64,000 nucleotides of DNA from DASQPR01 sp963836775 (lineage in GTDB: Bacteria > Actinomycetota > Actinomycetes > Mycobacteriales > Micromonosporaceae): positions 372,001 to 436,000 of the forward strand of contig CAWIKR010000002.1 of the NCBI GenBank assembly GCA_963836775.1, read 5' to 3'. Under the pieces are notes generated by a model, which was not told the origin of the DNA, made no database searches, and was given only the letters and a program-made list of their open reading frames with translations. Numbering within the stretch: the stretch's first letter is position 1; each line of letters opens with the position of its first letter. Shown here piece after piece: positions 57,476 to 64,000 of the stretch. A program made the position numbers and the translations under genes.

Positions 57476-58498
57476 CTACTCCTGTTCCAACGCGGCATCG
57501 GAGTGATCGGCGGGCGCCGGCTCCCCCGCCGCATCGGAGTGGATGTCGATGCGCCAACCGGTCAAACGGGCCGCGAGGCGGGCATTCTGCCCTTCCCGGC
57601 CGATCGCCAGCGACAGCTGATAGTCCGGGACCGTCACCCGGGCCGTACGCGTCGCCTCGTCAACCACCTCGACCGCGAGCGCCTTGGCCGGCGACAGGGC
57701 ATTGCCGACGAAGGTCGCCGGATCCTCGGACCAGTCGATGATGTCGATCTTCTCGCCGTGCAGCTCGCTCATCACCGACCGGACTCGCTGACCCATCGGG
57801 CCGATGCAGGCGCCCTTGGCGTTGACGCCCGACTGGGTGGAGTATACGGCGATCTTGGATCGGTGCCCCGCCTCGCGCGCGATCGCGGTGATCTCCACCG
57901 TGCCGTCGGCGATCTCCGGGACCTCCAGCGCGAACAGCCGGCGCACCAGGTTGGGATGCGTACGCGACAGGGTGATCTGCGGCCCGCGGAAGCCCTTGGC
58001 GACGTGCACCACGATGCACTTGATCCGCAGTCCGTGCTCGTAGAGCTCGCCGGGCACCTGCTCGGACGGCGGCAGCATCGCCTCGATCTTGCCCAGATCG
58101 ACGGTCACGATGCCCTTCTCGGAACGCGACTCGTGGGCCTGGATCACGCCGGTGACGAGGTCGCCGTCGCGACCCGCGTATTCACCGAAGTGCACCTCGT
58201 CGGTCGCCTCCCGGAGCCGCTGCAGGATCACCTGCTTGGCGGTCATCGCGGCGATCCGGCCGAAGTCGTGCGGGGTGTCGTCGAATTCGCGGAGAACCGT
58301 GCCGTCGTCGTCGACCTCCGCGGCGATCACGGCGACCGCGCCGGTCTTGCGGTCGATCTCGACCCGGGCGTGCGGATAGGAGCCTTCGGTGTGCCGGTAG
58401 GCGGTCAGCAAGGCACTTTCGATCGCCGCGAGAATCGTGTCGAACGGGATCTCGCGCTCGCGCTCCAGAGCACGGAGGGCGGCAAGATCAAGATTCAT
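57476..58498 (-). CDS. nusA: Transcription termination/antitermination factor NusA
   Basis: A 340-residue RNA polymerase-binding factor of actinobacterial length (no C-terminal acidic repeats). The N-terminal domain begins NLDLAALRALEREREIPFD; the S1 domain includes GDLVTGVIQAHESRSEKG; two KH domains follow (GACIGPMGQRVRSVMSEL, and LAIGREGQNARLAARLTGW). Two ATGs are adjacent (58501 and 58498); the second gives the usual MNLDL start. It overlaps the end of rimP by 11 bp. It is co-transcribed with rimP, ylxR and infB. Confidence 0.97.
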   Translation of the reverse strand: MNLDLAALRALEREREIPFDTILAAIESALLTAYRHTEGSYPHARVEIDRKTGAVAVIAAEVDDDGTVLREFDDTPHDFGRIAAMTAKQVILQRLREATDEVHFGEYAGRDGDLVTGVIQAHESRSEKGIVTVDLGKIEAMLPPSEQVPGELYEHGLRIKCIVVHVAKGFRGPQITLSRTHPNLVRRLFALEVPEIADGTVEITAIAREAGHRSKIAVYSTQSGVNAKGACIGPMGQRVRSVMSELHGEKIDIIDWSEDPATFVGNALSPAKALAVEVVDEATRTARVTVPDYQLSLAIGREGQNARLAARLTGWRIDIHSDAAGEPAPADHSDAALEQE

Positions 58499-59189
58499 CA
58501 TCTACCTCCGCATCGGGATAACCGCCGGAATCATTGTCGCCGCGATCATCGTCATCGCCGTCGTGATCGTCAAACGCGACCATGTCCTCCTCGGCGACGT
58601 CGTCGATCCGGCTGAACTCGACCTCGACCCGGCCTCGGCCGAGGATGTCGTAGGCCACCGTGCGCTCGACACCGTCGACGTCCAGCGTGACCGCGTCATC
58701 GGTAGCCGCGACCACCCGGCCGACCACGGTGTGGCCGTCGACCTTGGCCCGGACCAGCCGGCCGATGTTGCGCCGCCAGTGGCGGGGCAGGGTCAGCGGC
58801 CGATCGACGCCGGGCGAGGACACCTCGAGCTGATATTCCCCGGCGATGAACTCGCCGCTGGCCGACTCCGCCTCGTCGAGCTCCGCCGAGATCGCCCGGG
58901 CGATGTCAGCGACATCGTCCAGCGGCACGCCGCCGTCCCGATCGATGGTCACCCGCACGACGTAACGCCGGCCCATCCGGACCACCGCGAGTTCTTCCAG
59001 GTCGAATCCGGCCTTCGCGACCACCGGTGAAACGATCACGGTCAACCGGCTACGGTGTTCGGCGAGGTCGCCGGTGGTCGGCCCGCCGGTGGCGACCGGG
59101 CGGTCGGAGGGACCCTGCGACTTCGGCCCGCGACCTCGCGGCGAGCCCGGCCGGCCTGGCCGGCCCGTGGCGCGACCCCGTGGTGGCAT
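58488..59189 (-). CDS. rimP: Ribosome maturation factor RimP
   Basis: A 233-residue protein for 30S assembly. The core has PVVAKAGFDLEELAVVRMGR, DDVADIARAISAELDEAE and EYQLEVSSPGVDRPLTLPRH, the RimP signature. It has a basic Gly/Arg-rich extension of about 35 residues at the N-terminus and an acidic tail (DDHDGDDDDRGDNDSGG) at the C-terminus, longer than the standard 150-160 residues. The ATG at 59189 has GGAG about 8 nt upstream. The frame continues upstream without RimP character. It leads the operon. Confidence 0.93.
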   Translation of the reverse strand: MPPRGRATGRPGRPGSPRGRGPKSQGPSDRPVATGGPTTGDLAEHRSRLTVIVSPVVAKAGFDLEELAVVRMGRRYVVRVTIDRDGGVPLDDVADIARAISAELDEAESASGEFIAGEYQLEVSSPGVDRPLTLPRHWRRNIGRLVRAKVDGHTVVGRVVAATDDAVTLDVDGVERTVAYDILGRGRVEVEFSRIDDVAEEDMVAFDDHDGDDDDRGDNDSGGYPDAEVDDES

Positions 59190-59213
59190 CGGCGGCACTC
59201 CGATCACTGTCTG

Positions 59214-59240
59214 GCCCGGCCGGGATGGCCGGGCGTTTTT
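59214..59240 (+). terminator. Plus-strand intrinsic terminator upstream of rimP
   Basis: GCCCGGCC (59214-59221) and GGCCGGGC (59227-59234) form a perfect 8-bp stem with a 5-nt loop, followed by G and five T residues. It can only act on plus-strand transcripts, yet the upstream genes are on the minus strand. It would stop antisense RNA from the rimP-nusA region and shield the downstream lipoprotein gene. Confidence 0.8.
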
Positions 59241-59441
59241 ACGCAACGCTGCATCCGCCGGTCGGGCTGTTGCGAACGGCGGTTGAGGCGAGCGTAACGC
59301 GCCGGGCCGCTGACCTTGGATCGGCGCTCCGTCGCAATCGCATCCACCGGTTGTGTTAATGCCGGCCATGCGGCCGGTTGATCGCCTCGGTTCGATGATC
59401 ATGCGGCCGGGCCGGGCCGGACATTTCGCAAACTAGCGAGG

Positions 59442-60008
59442 ATGGTGTTCACTTGCGCGGTGCCCCGATTTGACCAGGTGACCCGGCGTCACGTGCTGGG
59501 TGTCGCCGGACTGACCGCGGCCGCCGCGGCCGCCGGCCCGGCACTGACCGGATGCTCGTCGCCGCCGCCGCCGAAGACGGTCGATCAGACCGTGGCGCAA
59601 GACGCCACGATCGGCCCGCTCTACACCGAGACGGCCTCTCTGATCACGGCTTACGACCAGGCCATCGCCGACAACCCGGCGCTCGCCGCCGCCCTCGGCC
59701 AGCTGCGCGAGGAGCACCGCCAGCACGCGATCGCCCTGGCCGGACTGATGGGCGCGGTGAACCCGTCGATCACGCCGGGCGCCACCACAGCCGGTCCGTC
59801 CATGGTGGCCTCCGGTGCGCCGCCGGCACCGCCACCGCCCAACCCGTCCGCGAGCGCGATCGCCGGCAGCCTGAGCACCGCTGAAAAGACCGCACAGGGC
59901 AACGCCGCGACGGCCTGCCTGGCCGCGACCGGCGACCGGGTCGTCGTGCTCGCCTCCATCGCCGCCTGCCGCTCCACCCACGTCGCGGCCCTGGCGGCGC
60001 TGCGATGA
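59442..60008 (+). CDS. Putative lipoprotein with twin-arginine-like signal
   Basis: A 188-residue protein. The N-terminus has RRHVLGVAGLTAAAAAAGPA with twin arginines at 15-16 and a lipobox ALTGC ending at C38, so it is probably exported, possibly by the Tat route, and lipid-anchored. The mature part is alanine-rich and helical, with a proline-rich linker (PPAPPPPNPS) in the middle. The C-terminal half lacks a known domain. The ATG at 59442 is used; a GTG at 59460 would give a shorter signal. Its stop overlaps the DUF4439 gene by 4 bp, so the two proteins probably act together. Confidence 0.8.
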   Translation: MVFTCAVPRFDQVTRRHVLGVAGLTAAAAAAGPALTGCSSPPPPKTVDQTVAQDATIGPLYTETASLITAYDQAIADNPALAAALGQLREEHRQHAIALAGLMGAVNPSITPGATTAGPSMVASGAPPAPPPPNPSASAIAGSLSTAEKTAQGNAATACLAATGDRVVVLASIAACRSTHVAALAALR

Positions 60009-60433
60009 CCAAGTCCGCCACCACGTCGTATGACGACGCGATCAAAGCCGCGCTCTCCGGCGAGTACGCCGCCATCTACGCCTACGGCGTGATCGGCTCC
60101 TACTTGTCCGGCTCGGCCCGGTCGCTGGCGTTGCAGACCGAGACCGGTCACCGGAACCTGCGCGATCAAATGCTCGACACGGTCGCGGATCCGCCCGCGC
60201 CGGCCGCCGAATATGCCATGGCGACTCCGGTCACGAGCGTCGCGACCGCACTTGCCGCCGCCGCCGGAGTCGAGAACAAGTGCACCGCGCTGTGGCGGGC
60301 GGCAGTTGCCGCCGCCGGGGCCGAGCAGCGCCAGAGCGCCCTGACCGAGATGATCAACGCAGCCTTGCGGGCGGCCGCGTTCCGCCGGCTCGGTGGCGCC
60401 ATGCCCGGCACGGTCGCGTTCCCCGGCCAGTAG
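60005..60433 (+). CDS. DUF4439 ferritin-like protein
   Basis: A 142-residue all-helical protein: SYDDAIKAALSGEYAAIYAY followed by ETGHRNLRDQMLD matches the DUF4439 family, which has a ferritin-like four-helix-bundle shape. Acidic and histidine residues that could bind a metal are present (E in GEYAAIYAYG; EHR-like ETGHR), but no activity is known. It is coupled to the preceding lipoprotein gene by a 4-bp overlap. Its position upstream of, and divergent from, rimP is familiar from Micromonosporaceae. Confidence 0.85.
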   Translation: MTKSATTSYDDAIKAALSGEYAAIYAYGVIGSYLSGSARSLALQTETGHRNLRDQMLDTVADPPAPAAEYAMATPVTSVATALAAAAGVENKCTALWRAAVAAAGAEQRQSALTEMINAALRAAAFRRLGGAMPGTVAFPGQ

Positions 60434-60502
60434 ACCGCCTCAGCCCGGTTCGCCGCCGGATCCCCTTGACACCCACCGGATCAGGGGAAATCCCTGAAAT
60501 AC

Positions 60503-60547
60503 ATACTCGGTATTGCGCTCGCCATACCGCGTATGCATACTCGGTAG
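60503..60547 (+). promoter_or_regulatory. Three PadR-type operator sites before padR
   Basis: ATAC-N3-GTAT occurs perfectly at 60503-60513 (ATACTCGGTAT) and 60524-60534 (ATACCGCGTAT) and with one mismatch at 60537-60547 (ATACTCGGTAG). The first two starts are 21 bp apart, two helical turns; the last site ends 2 bp before the padR start. PadR proteins bind this kind of palindrome, so the operon is probably autorepressed. Confidence 0.8.
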
Positions 60548-60549
60548 CT

Positions 60550-61149
60550 ATGTCCATCAAGCACGGTCTGCTGGCGCTGCTCGAGCGCGGGCCGATGTAC
60601 GGCTACCAGCTCCGTACCGCATTCGAAGAGTCGACCGGCGGCACCTGGCCGCTGAATATCGGCCAGGTCTACACCACACTCGGCCGGCTGGAGCGCGACG
60701 ATCTCGTGCGCGCGTTGCCGGAGAACGACGGGGGGCAGCGCTCCTACGAAATCACTCCGGCCGGCCGAGCCGAGCTGACGATGTGGTTCGCCACCCCGGT
60801 CAGCCGCACCGACCGGCCGCGCGACGAGCTCGCCATCAAGCTGGCTCTGGCGATCACCACTCGCGGCGTCGACGTCCGGGCGGTCCTGCAGAGCCAGCGC
60901 TCCGCGACGGTCCGGACCATGCAGGAATACACCCGGCTCAAGGCCAGCGCCAACGACGCTGCGGACCTGTCCTGGCGGCTCGTCATCGACGCGATGCTGT
61001 TCCAGGCCGAGGCCGAGGTGCGGTGGCTGGACCACTGCGAAACCGCGTTGATCCGCGCGACTCCCCCGGATCTCCCCTACGCCCCCGCACCGACCGCGGA
61101 CGACCCGGCCGCGGCAACTCTGCCCACGGAAAGGGCACACCTGTCATGA
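60550..61149 (+). CDS. PadR family transcriptional regulator
   Basis: A 199-residue regulator. The winged helix (residues 1-85) has KHGLLALLERGPMYGYQLRT, WPLNIGQVYTTLGRLERDDL and RSYEITPAGRAEL, the PadR signature; a helical C-terminal dimerisation region follows to about 170 and the last 25 residues are proline/alanine-rich. The ATG at 60550 lies just after three operator-like palindromes. It overlaps the ABC ATPase start by 4 bp. PadR regulators with this arrangement usually repress a drug or peptide exporter until the ligand is bound. Confidence 0.95.
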   Translation: MSIKHGLLALLERGPMYGYQLRTAFEESTGGTWPLNIGQVYTTLGRLERDDLVRALPENDGGQRSYEITPAGRAELTMWFATPVSRTDRPRDELAIKLALAITTRGVDVRAVLQSQRSATVRTMQEYTRLKASANDAADLSWRLVIDAMLFQAEAEVRWLDHCETALIRATPPDLPYAPAPTADDPAAATLPTERAHLS

Positions 61150-61868
61150 CCGTTCTTCAGCTCAAGGCCGTGCATCGCACGCACGGCACCGGCGCCACCG
61201 CCGTCAAGGCGCTCGCCGGCGTCGACCTGATCGTCAACCCCGGCGAACTGGTGGCCGTGATGGGCCCGTCCGGGTCCGGCAAGTCCACCCTGCTCAACAT
61301 CGCCGGCGGTCTGGACCGCCCGTCCACCGGCGACGTCCTGGTCGAGGGCCGATCGCTGCTGTCACTGAGCAAGCGCGACCTGGCAGCGCTGCGGCGCCGC
61401 TCGATCGGCTACGTCTTCCAGGATCTGAACCTGCTGCGCAGCTTGACCGCCGTGGAAAACGTGGCGCTCCCGCTGGAACTCGATGGCAGCAGCGTCCGCA
61501 AGGCCCGCAAGGTGGCCCTGCAGGCGCTGACCGAGGTCGGCCTCCCGGAGCTGGCCGATCGTTTCCCCGATGACATGTCCGGTGGCCAGCAGCAGCGGGT
61601 GGCGATCGCCCGGGCCCTGGTCGGCGAGCGCCGCCTGGTGCTGGCCGACGAACCCACCGGTGCGCTGGACTCGCAGACCGGCGAATCGGTGCTGCGGCTG
61701 CTGCGGGCACGCGTCGACGCGGGGGCGGCCGGCGTTCTCGTCACCCACGAAGCCCGCCACGCCGGCTGGGCGGACCGGGTCATCTTCCTGCGTGACGGCG
61801 TCATCGTCGACACCGCGGCGCCACTCACCCAGGCCGAGGATCTCCTGACGATGGACGGTGCCCGGTGA
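61146..61868 (+). CDS. ABC transporter ATP-binding protein (MacB/LolD type)
   Basis: A 240-residue ATPase. Walker A GPSGSGKST is at 40-48, the Q-loop in YVFQDLNLLRSLT, signature MSGGQQQRVAIARAL near 141, Walker B LVLADEPTGALDS and the H-loop VLVTHEA are intact. The QDLNLL/EPTGALDS pattern is that of FtsX-partnered transporters (MacB, LolD, BceA). It is coupled at both ends by 4-bp overlaps to padR and the permease. Such systems export peptides or antibiotics or sense cell-wall stress. Confidence 0.95.
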   Translation: MTVLQLKAVHRTHGTGATAVKALAGVDLIVNPGELVAVMGPSGSGKSTLLNIAGGLDRPSTGDVLVEGRSLLSLSKRDLAALRRRSIGYVFQDLNLLRSLTAVENVALPLELDGSSVRKARKVALQALTEVGLPELADRFPDDMSGGQQQRVAIARALVGERRLVLADEPTGALDSQTGESVLRLLRARVDAGAAGVLVTHEARHAGWADRVIFLRDGVIVDTAAPLTQAEDLLTMDGAR

Positions 61869-64000
61869 AGTCGTGGCTCGTCGCTCTGCGCATCGCCCGC
61901 CGGGAGGCGCTTCGCTCCAAGGGCCGCACCCTGCTGATCGTCGCGATGATCACGATGCCGGTCCTGGTGCTGACATTCGCCGCCGCGGTCTACAAGATGA
62001 ACAGCCTCACCACGGCGGAGAGCCAAGCCCGCCGGTTCGGCGCCGGCAACGCCATGGTGACCTGGCAAGGCCAGCCAGACCCGAACTCCACGACGCCCAC
62101 CCGCGCCACCGCGGACCAGGCGGCCCGGGCACTTCCGGCCGGGAGCACGATGGCGCCGTTCGGCTCCACGACGGTCACGATGCGTACGGCAACCGGCATC
62201 GGTGACATCGACGGCTTCTTCTTCAACGCCAGCGATCCGATCCTCGCTCCGATGGTGAAGGTCGCCTCCGGCCGGGTGCCACAGTCGGACGCCGAGGTCG
62301 CCGTCTCCAAGTCCGCGCTGTCCCGGCTTGGCACCACGGTCGGCGGGTCCATCACGATGCCGAAGTTCGACTCGAACACCGGCATGTTCCCGGCGCACAC
62401 CTACACGGTCGTCGGCGTCGTGCAGATCAGCGGCAAGCTCACCGACCAAGTGCTGTTCTCGTTCTCCCAGGCCGGCGATCTCTACCAGCAGTGGATCGCC
62501 AAGACCCCGCGGCCGCTTACCAAGGCCGAGGTTGCGGGTCTGAACACCGCTGGATTCCAGGTCGACCAACTCGGCACCGAACCAGCGGTGCTGTCGGACA
62601 CCGCCCGCGGCTTCACGTTGTTCGGAATCGGCACGGTGGTCGCCGGGCTCGGGATCCTCGAGGTGGTGCTGCTGGCCGGTCCCGCGTTCGCGGTCGGCGC
62701 CCGGCGCCGCCAGCGGGACCTCGCCCTGACCGCCGCCAACGGGGCCAGCCCGGCTACCGTACGCAAGATCGTTCTCGGCGACGGAGTCGTCTCCGGCACG
62801 GTCGCGGCCGTGGTCGGCATCTCCGGCGGCATCATCGCGGCGTTCACCACCCGCGGACTGGTCGCCGAATACGTGACGCACGAAGCGCCCGGCGGCTATC
62901 GGGTCTATCCGCTGGCTCTGGTCATCATCGCGCTGGTCGCCATCCTCACCGGCGTCCTCGGCGCGACCGTCCCAGCCTTCACCGTCGCGCGCCAGGACGT
63001 GGTCGCCGCGCTGGCCGGACGCCGCGGGGTCACCCGGTCGCGCAAGGTATGGCTGGTCCTCGGCATCATCGGAGTGGCTCTCGGTGCGGTCCTGGCGGCC
63101 GCCGGTGCCTACCAGACGGCCTCCAACATCGTGCTGGCCGGCCTGGTCACCGGTGAGCTCGGACTGGTTCTATGTACGCCAACGATCGTCGGGGCTATCG
63201 CCCAGCTGGGCCGGTTTCTTCCGGTCACCGCGCGAATCGCCCTGCGGGACACGGCGCGGCGCCGATCCGCGGCGGCTCCGGCGATCTCGGCGGTCATGGC
63301 GGCGGTGGCCGGCAGCGTCGCGCTGACCGTCTACCTCGGCGCCAACGACAGCCGGGACAACGTCTACCAGCAATCCTATCCGACCGGGTCGATCTCGGTG
63401 TTCTCGGACAACCCGCAGGACGAGGATCGGGCCGCGGCGCTCCTGCGGCAGCAACTGCCGACCGCGGCGGTGCTTCCGATCATGTATCCGGACTGCGGCG
63501 AAAGCTGCAATGTCCACTTGGAACTCCCGGCCAACCTGCGGTGCCCGGTCAGCACCGACGGGCCCGTGACATCCGCCGATGTCAAGCGCGCCCTGGCCGA
63601 CCGTCGCTGCGACGACGTCTACGGCGACCACCTGTCGATCCTGCTGGTCCAGAAGGCGAGCGACGGCGCCGACGCCCTCGGCCTCACCGATCCGGCACAG
63701 CGCCAGCGAGTCAACGACGCGCTGGCGAGCGGGACCTCGGTTGCCACGGTCGCCCGGTTCGTCGACGCCTCGGGCCGTGTCTCGGTCAGCAAGATGACCT
63801 TCAGCGACACCGGCGGCCAGCAGGCCACGCAGTTCCAGGTCCCGGCGATCTCGGTGCCGGCCGGAAATCTGCAGACGCTCCTGATGACCCCAGCCGAGAT
63901 GGCACCAATGGGCGTCACCAAGGCGGTCAACAACGGCGTGCTCGCCGTGCCGGGGACGATCCTTCCGCAGAGCAAACGTGATGGCATCGACGCCGCGCTT
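61865..64000 (+). CDS. FtsX-type ABC transporter permease (cut by window edge)
   Basis: 712 codons are present and the gene runs off the right edge. The start is a GTG at 61865, overlapping the ATPase stop by 4 bp. A first transmembrane segment (LLIVAMITMPVLVLTFAAAV, about residues 23-42) leads to a periplasmic-side domain, then an FtsX core of three helices (from about residue 255, with GARRRQRDLALTAANGAS, the coupling loop). A second block begins near 400 (SRKVWLVLGIIGVALGAVLA) and another extracellular domain follows with two cysteine pairs. This is the large two-block permease seen with PadR-controlled ABC operons in Streptomyces relatives. Confidence 0.92.
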   Translation, partial: MKSWLVALRIARREALRSKGRTLLIVAMITMPVLVLTFAAAVYKMNSLTTAESQARRFGAGNAMVTWQGQPDPNSTTPTRATADQAARALPAGSTMAPFGSTTVTMRTATGIGDIDGFFFNASDPILAPMVKVASGRVPQSDAEVAVSKSALSRLGTTVGGSITMPKFDSNTGMFPAHTYTVVGVVQISGKLTDQVLFSFSQAGDLYQQWIAKTPRPLTKAEVAGLNTAGFQVDQLGTEPAVLSDTARGFTLFGIGTVVAGLGILEVVLLAGPAFAVGARRRQRDLALTAANGASPATVRKIVLGDGVVSGTVAAVVGISGGIIAAFTTRGLVAEYVTHEAPGGYRVYPLALVIIALVAILTGVLGATVPAFTVARQDVVAALAGRRGVTRSRKVWLVLGIIGVALGAVLAAAGAYQTASNIVLAGLVTGELGLVLCTPTIVGAIAQLGRFLPVTARIALRDTARRRSAAAPAISAVMAAVAGSVALTVYLGANDSRDNVYQQSYPTGSISVFSDNPQDEDRAAALLRQQLPTAAVLPIMYPDCGESCNVHLELPANLRCPVSTDGPVTSADVKRALADRRCDDVYGDHLSILLVQKASDGADALGLTDPAQRQRVNDALASGTSVATVARFVDASGRVSVSKMTFSDTGGQQATQFQVPAISVPAGNLQTLLMTPAEMAPMGVTKAVNNGVLAVPGTILPQSKRDGIDAAL

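Overview
The window is high-GC actinobacterial chromosome. The gene order is the conserved actinobacterial core run recA - DUF3046 ... clgR/pspA/pspM ... cinA - pgsA - rimO - ftsK ... rnj - dapA - thyX ... dapB - M16 protease - pnp - rpsO - ribF - truB - MATE ... rbfA - DUF503 ... infB - ylxR - nusA - rimP. The ClgR/PspA/PspM set, DUF3046 next to recA and the DUF4439 pair next to rimP point to Micromonosporaceae, most like Actinoplanes; this is inferred from gene content without any database search. No rRNA, tRNA, CRISPR array, prophage or intact insertion sequence was seen.

Layout. 1-3782 (minus): a MocR regulator, an MFS transporter, DUF3046 and the 5' part of recA with an SOS box. 3825-5714 (plus): a flavin split-barrel/GNAT fusion and a LysE-family exporter. 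5859-8131 (minus): a membrane protein with a NarL-type histidine kinase and response regulator. 8476-13023 (plus): an Lhr-type helicase. 13189-16368: a flavin-dependent oxidoreductase, a GNAT protein, a SAM hydroxide adenosyltransferase and a Nei-type glycosylase. 16369-19531 (minus): the phage-shock/envelope-stress group. 19778-27683 (minus): CinA-like protein, PgsA, RimO, FtsK, a DUF2784 protein and an ABC exporter. 27966-31406 (plus): aminopeptidase N and a tandem GNAT protein. 31413-34803 (minus): RNase J, DapA and ThyX. 35171-36539 (plus): a ribbon-helix-helix protein and a DUF4097 protein. 37194-42481: a DUF2752 protein, a YcaQ-like protein, two GNAT proteins, DapB and an M16 protease. 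42618-59189 (minus): RNA and translation genes. 59442-64000 (plus): a lipoprotein/DUF4439 pair and a PadR-controlled ABC transporter whose permease runs off the window.

The unusual content is mostly between genes. Three families of short dispersed repeats are present: an 87-bp element with terminal inverted repeats (2 copies), a 68-bp element (2 copies, each about 20 bp beyond the stop of a small membrane-protein gene) and a hairpin built on CTGGATCTTG/CAAGATCCAG (4 copies, with compensatory arm changes). thyX is split by one +1 frameshift although the rest of it looks intact. The interval between rbfA and the MATE gene carries a decayed winged-helix regulator fragment, a small candidate gene with its own terminator and a repeat copy. 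The pnp cistron is bracketed by two strong stem-loops.

I did not find a clear new multi-gene system such as a defence island. The best candidates for novelty are the repeat families, the MocR/flavin-GNAT locus, and the apparently leaderless promoter-operator of the ribbon-helix-helix gene.
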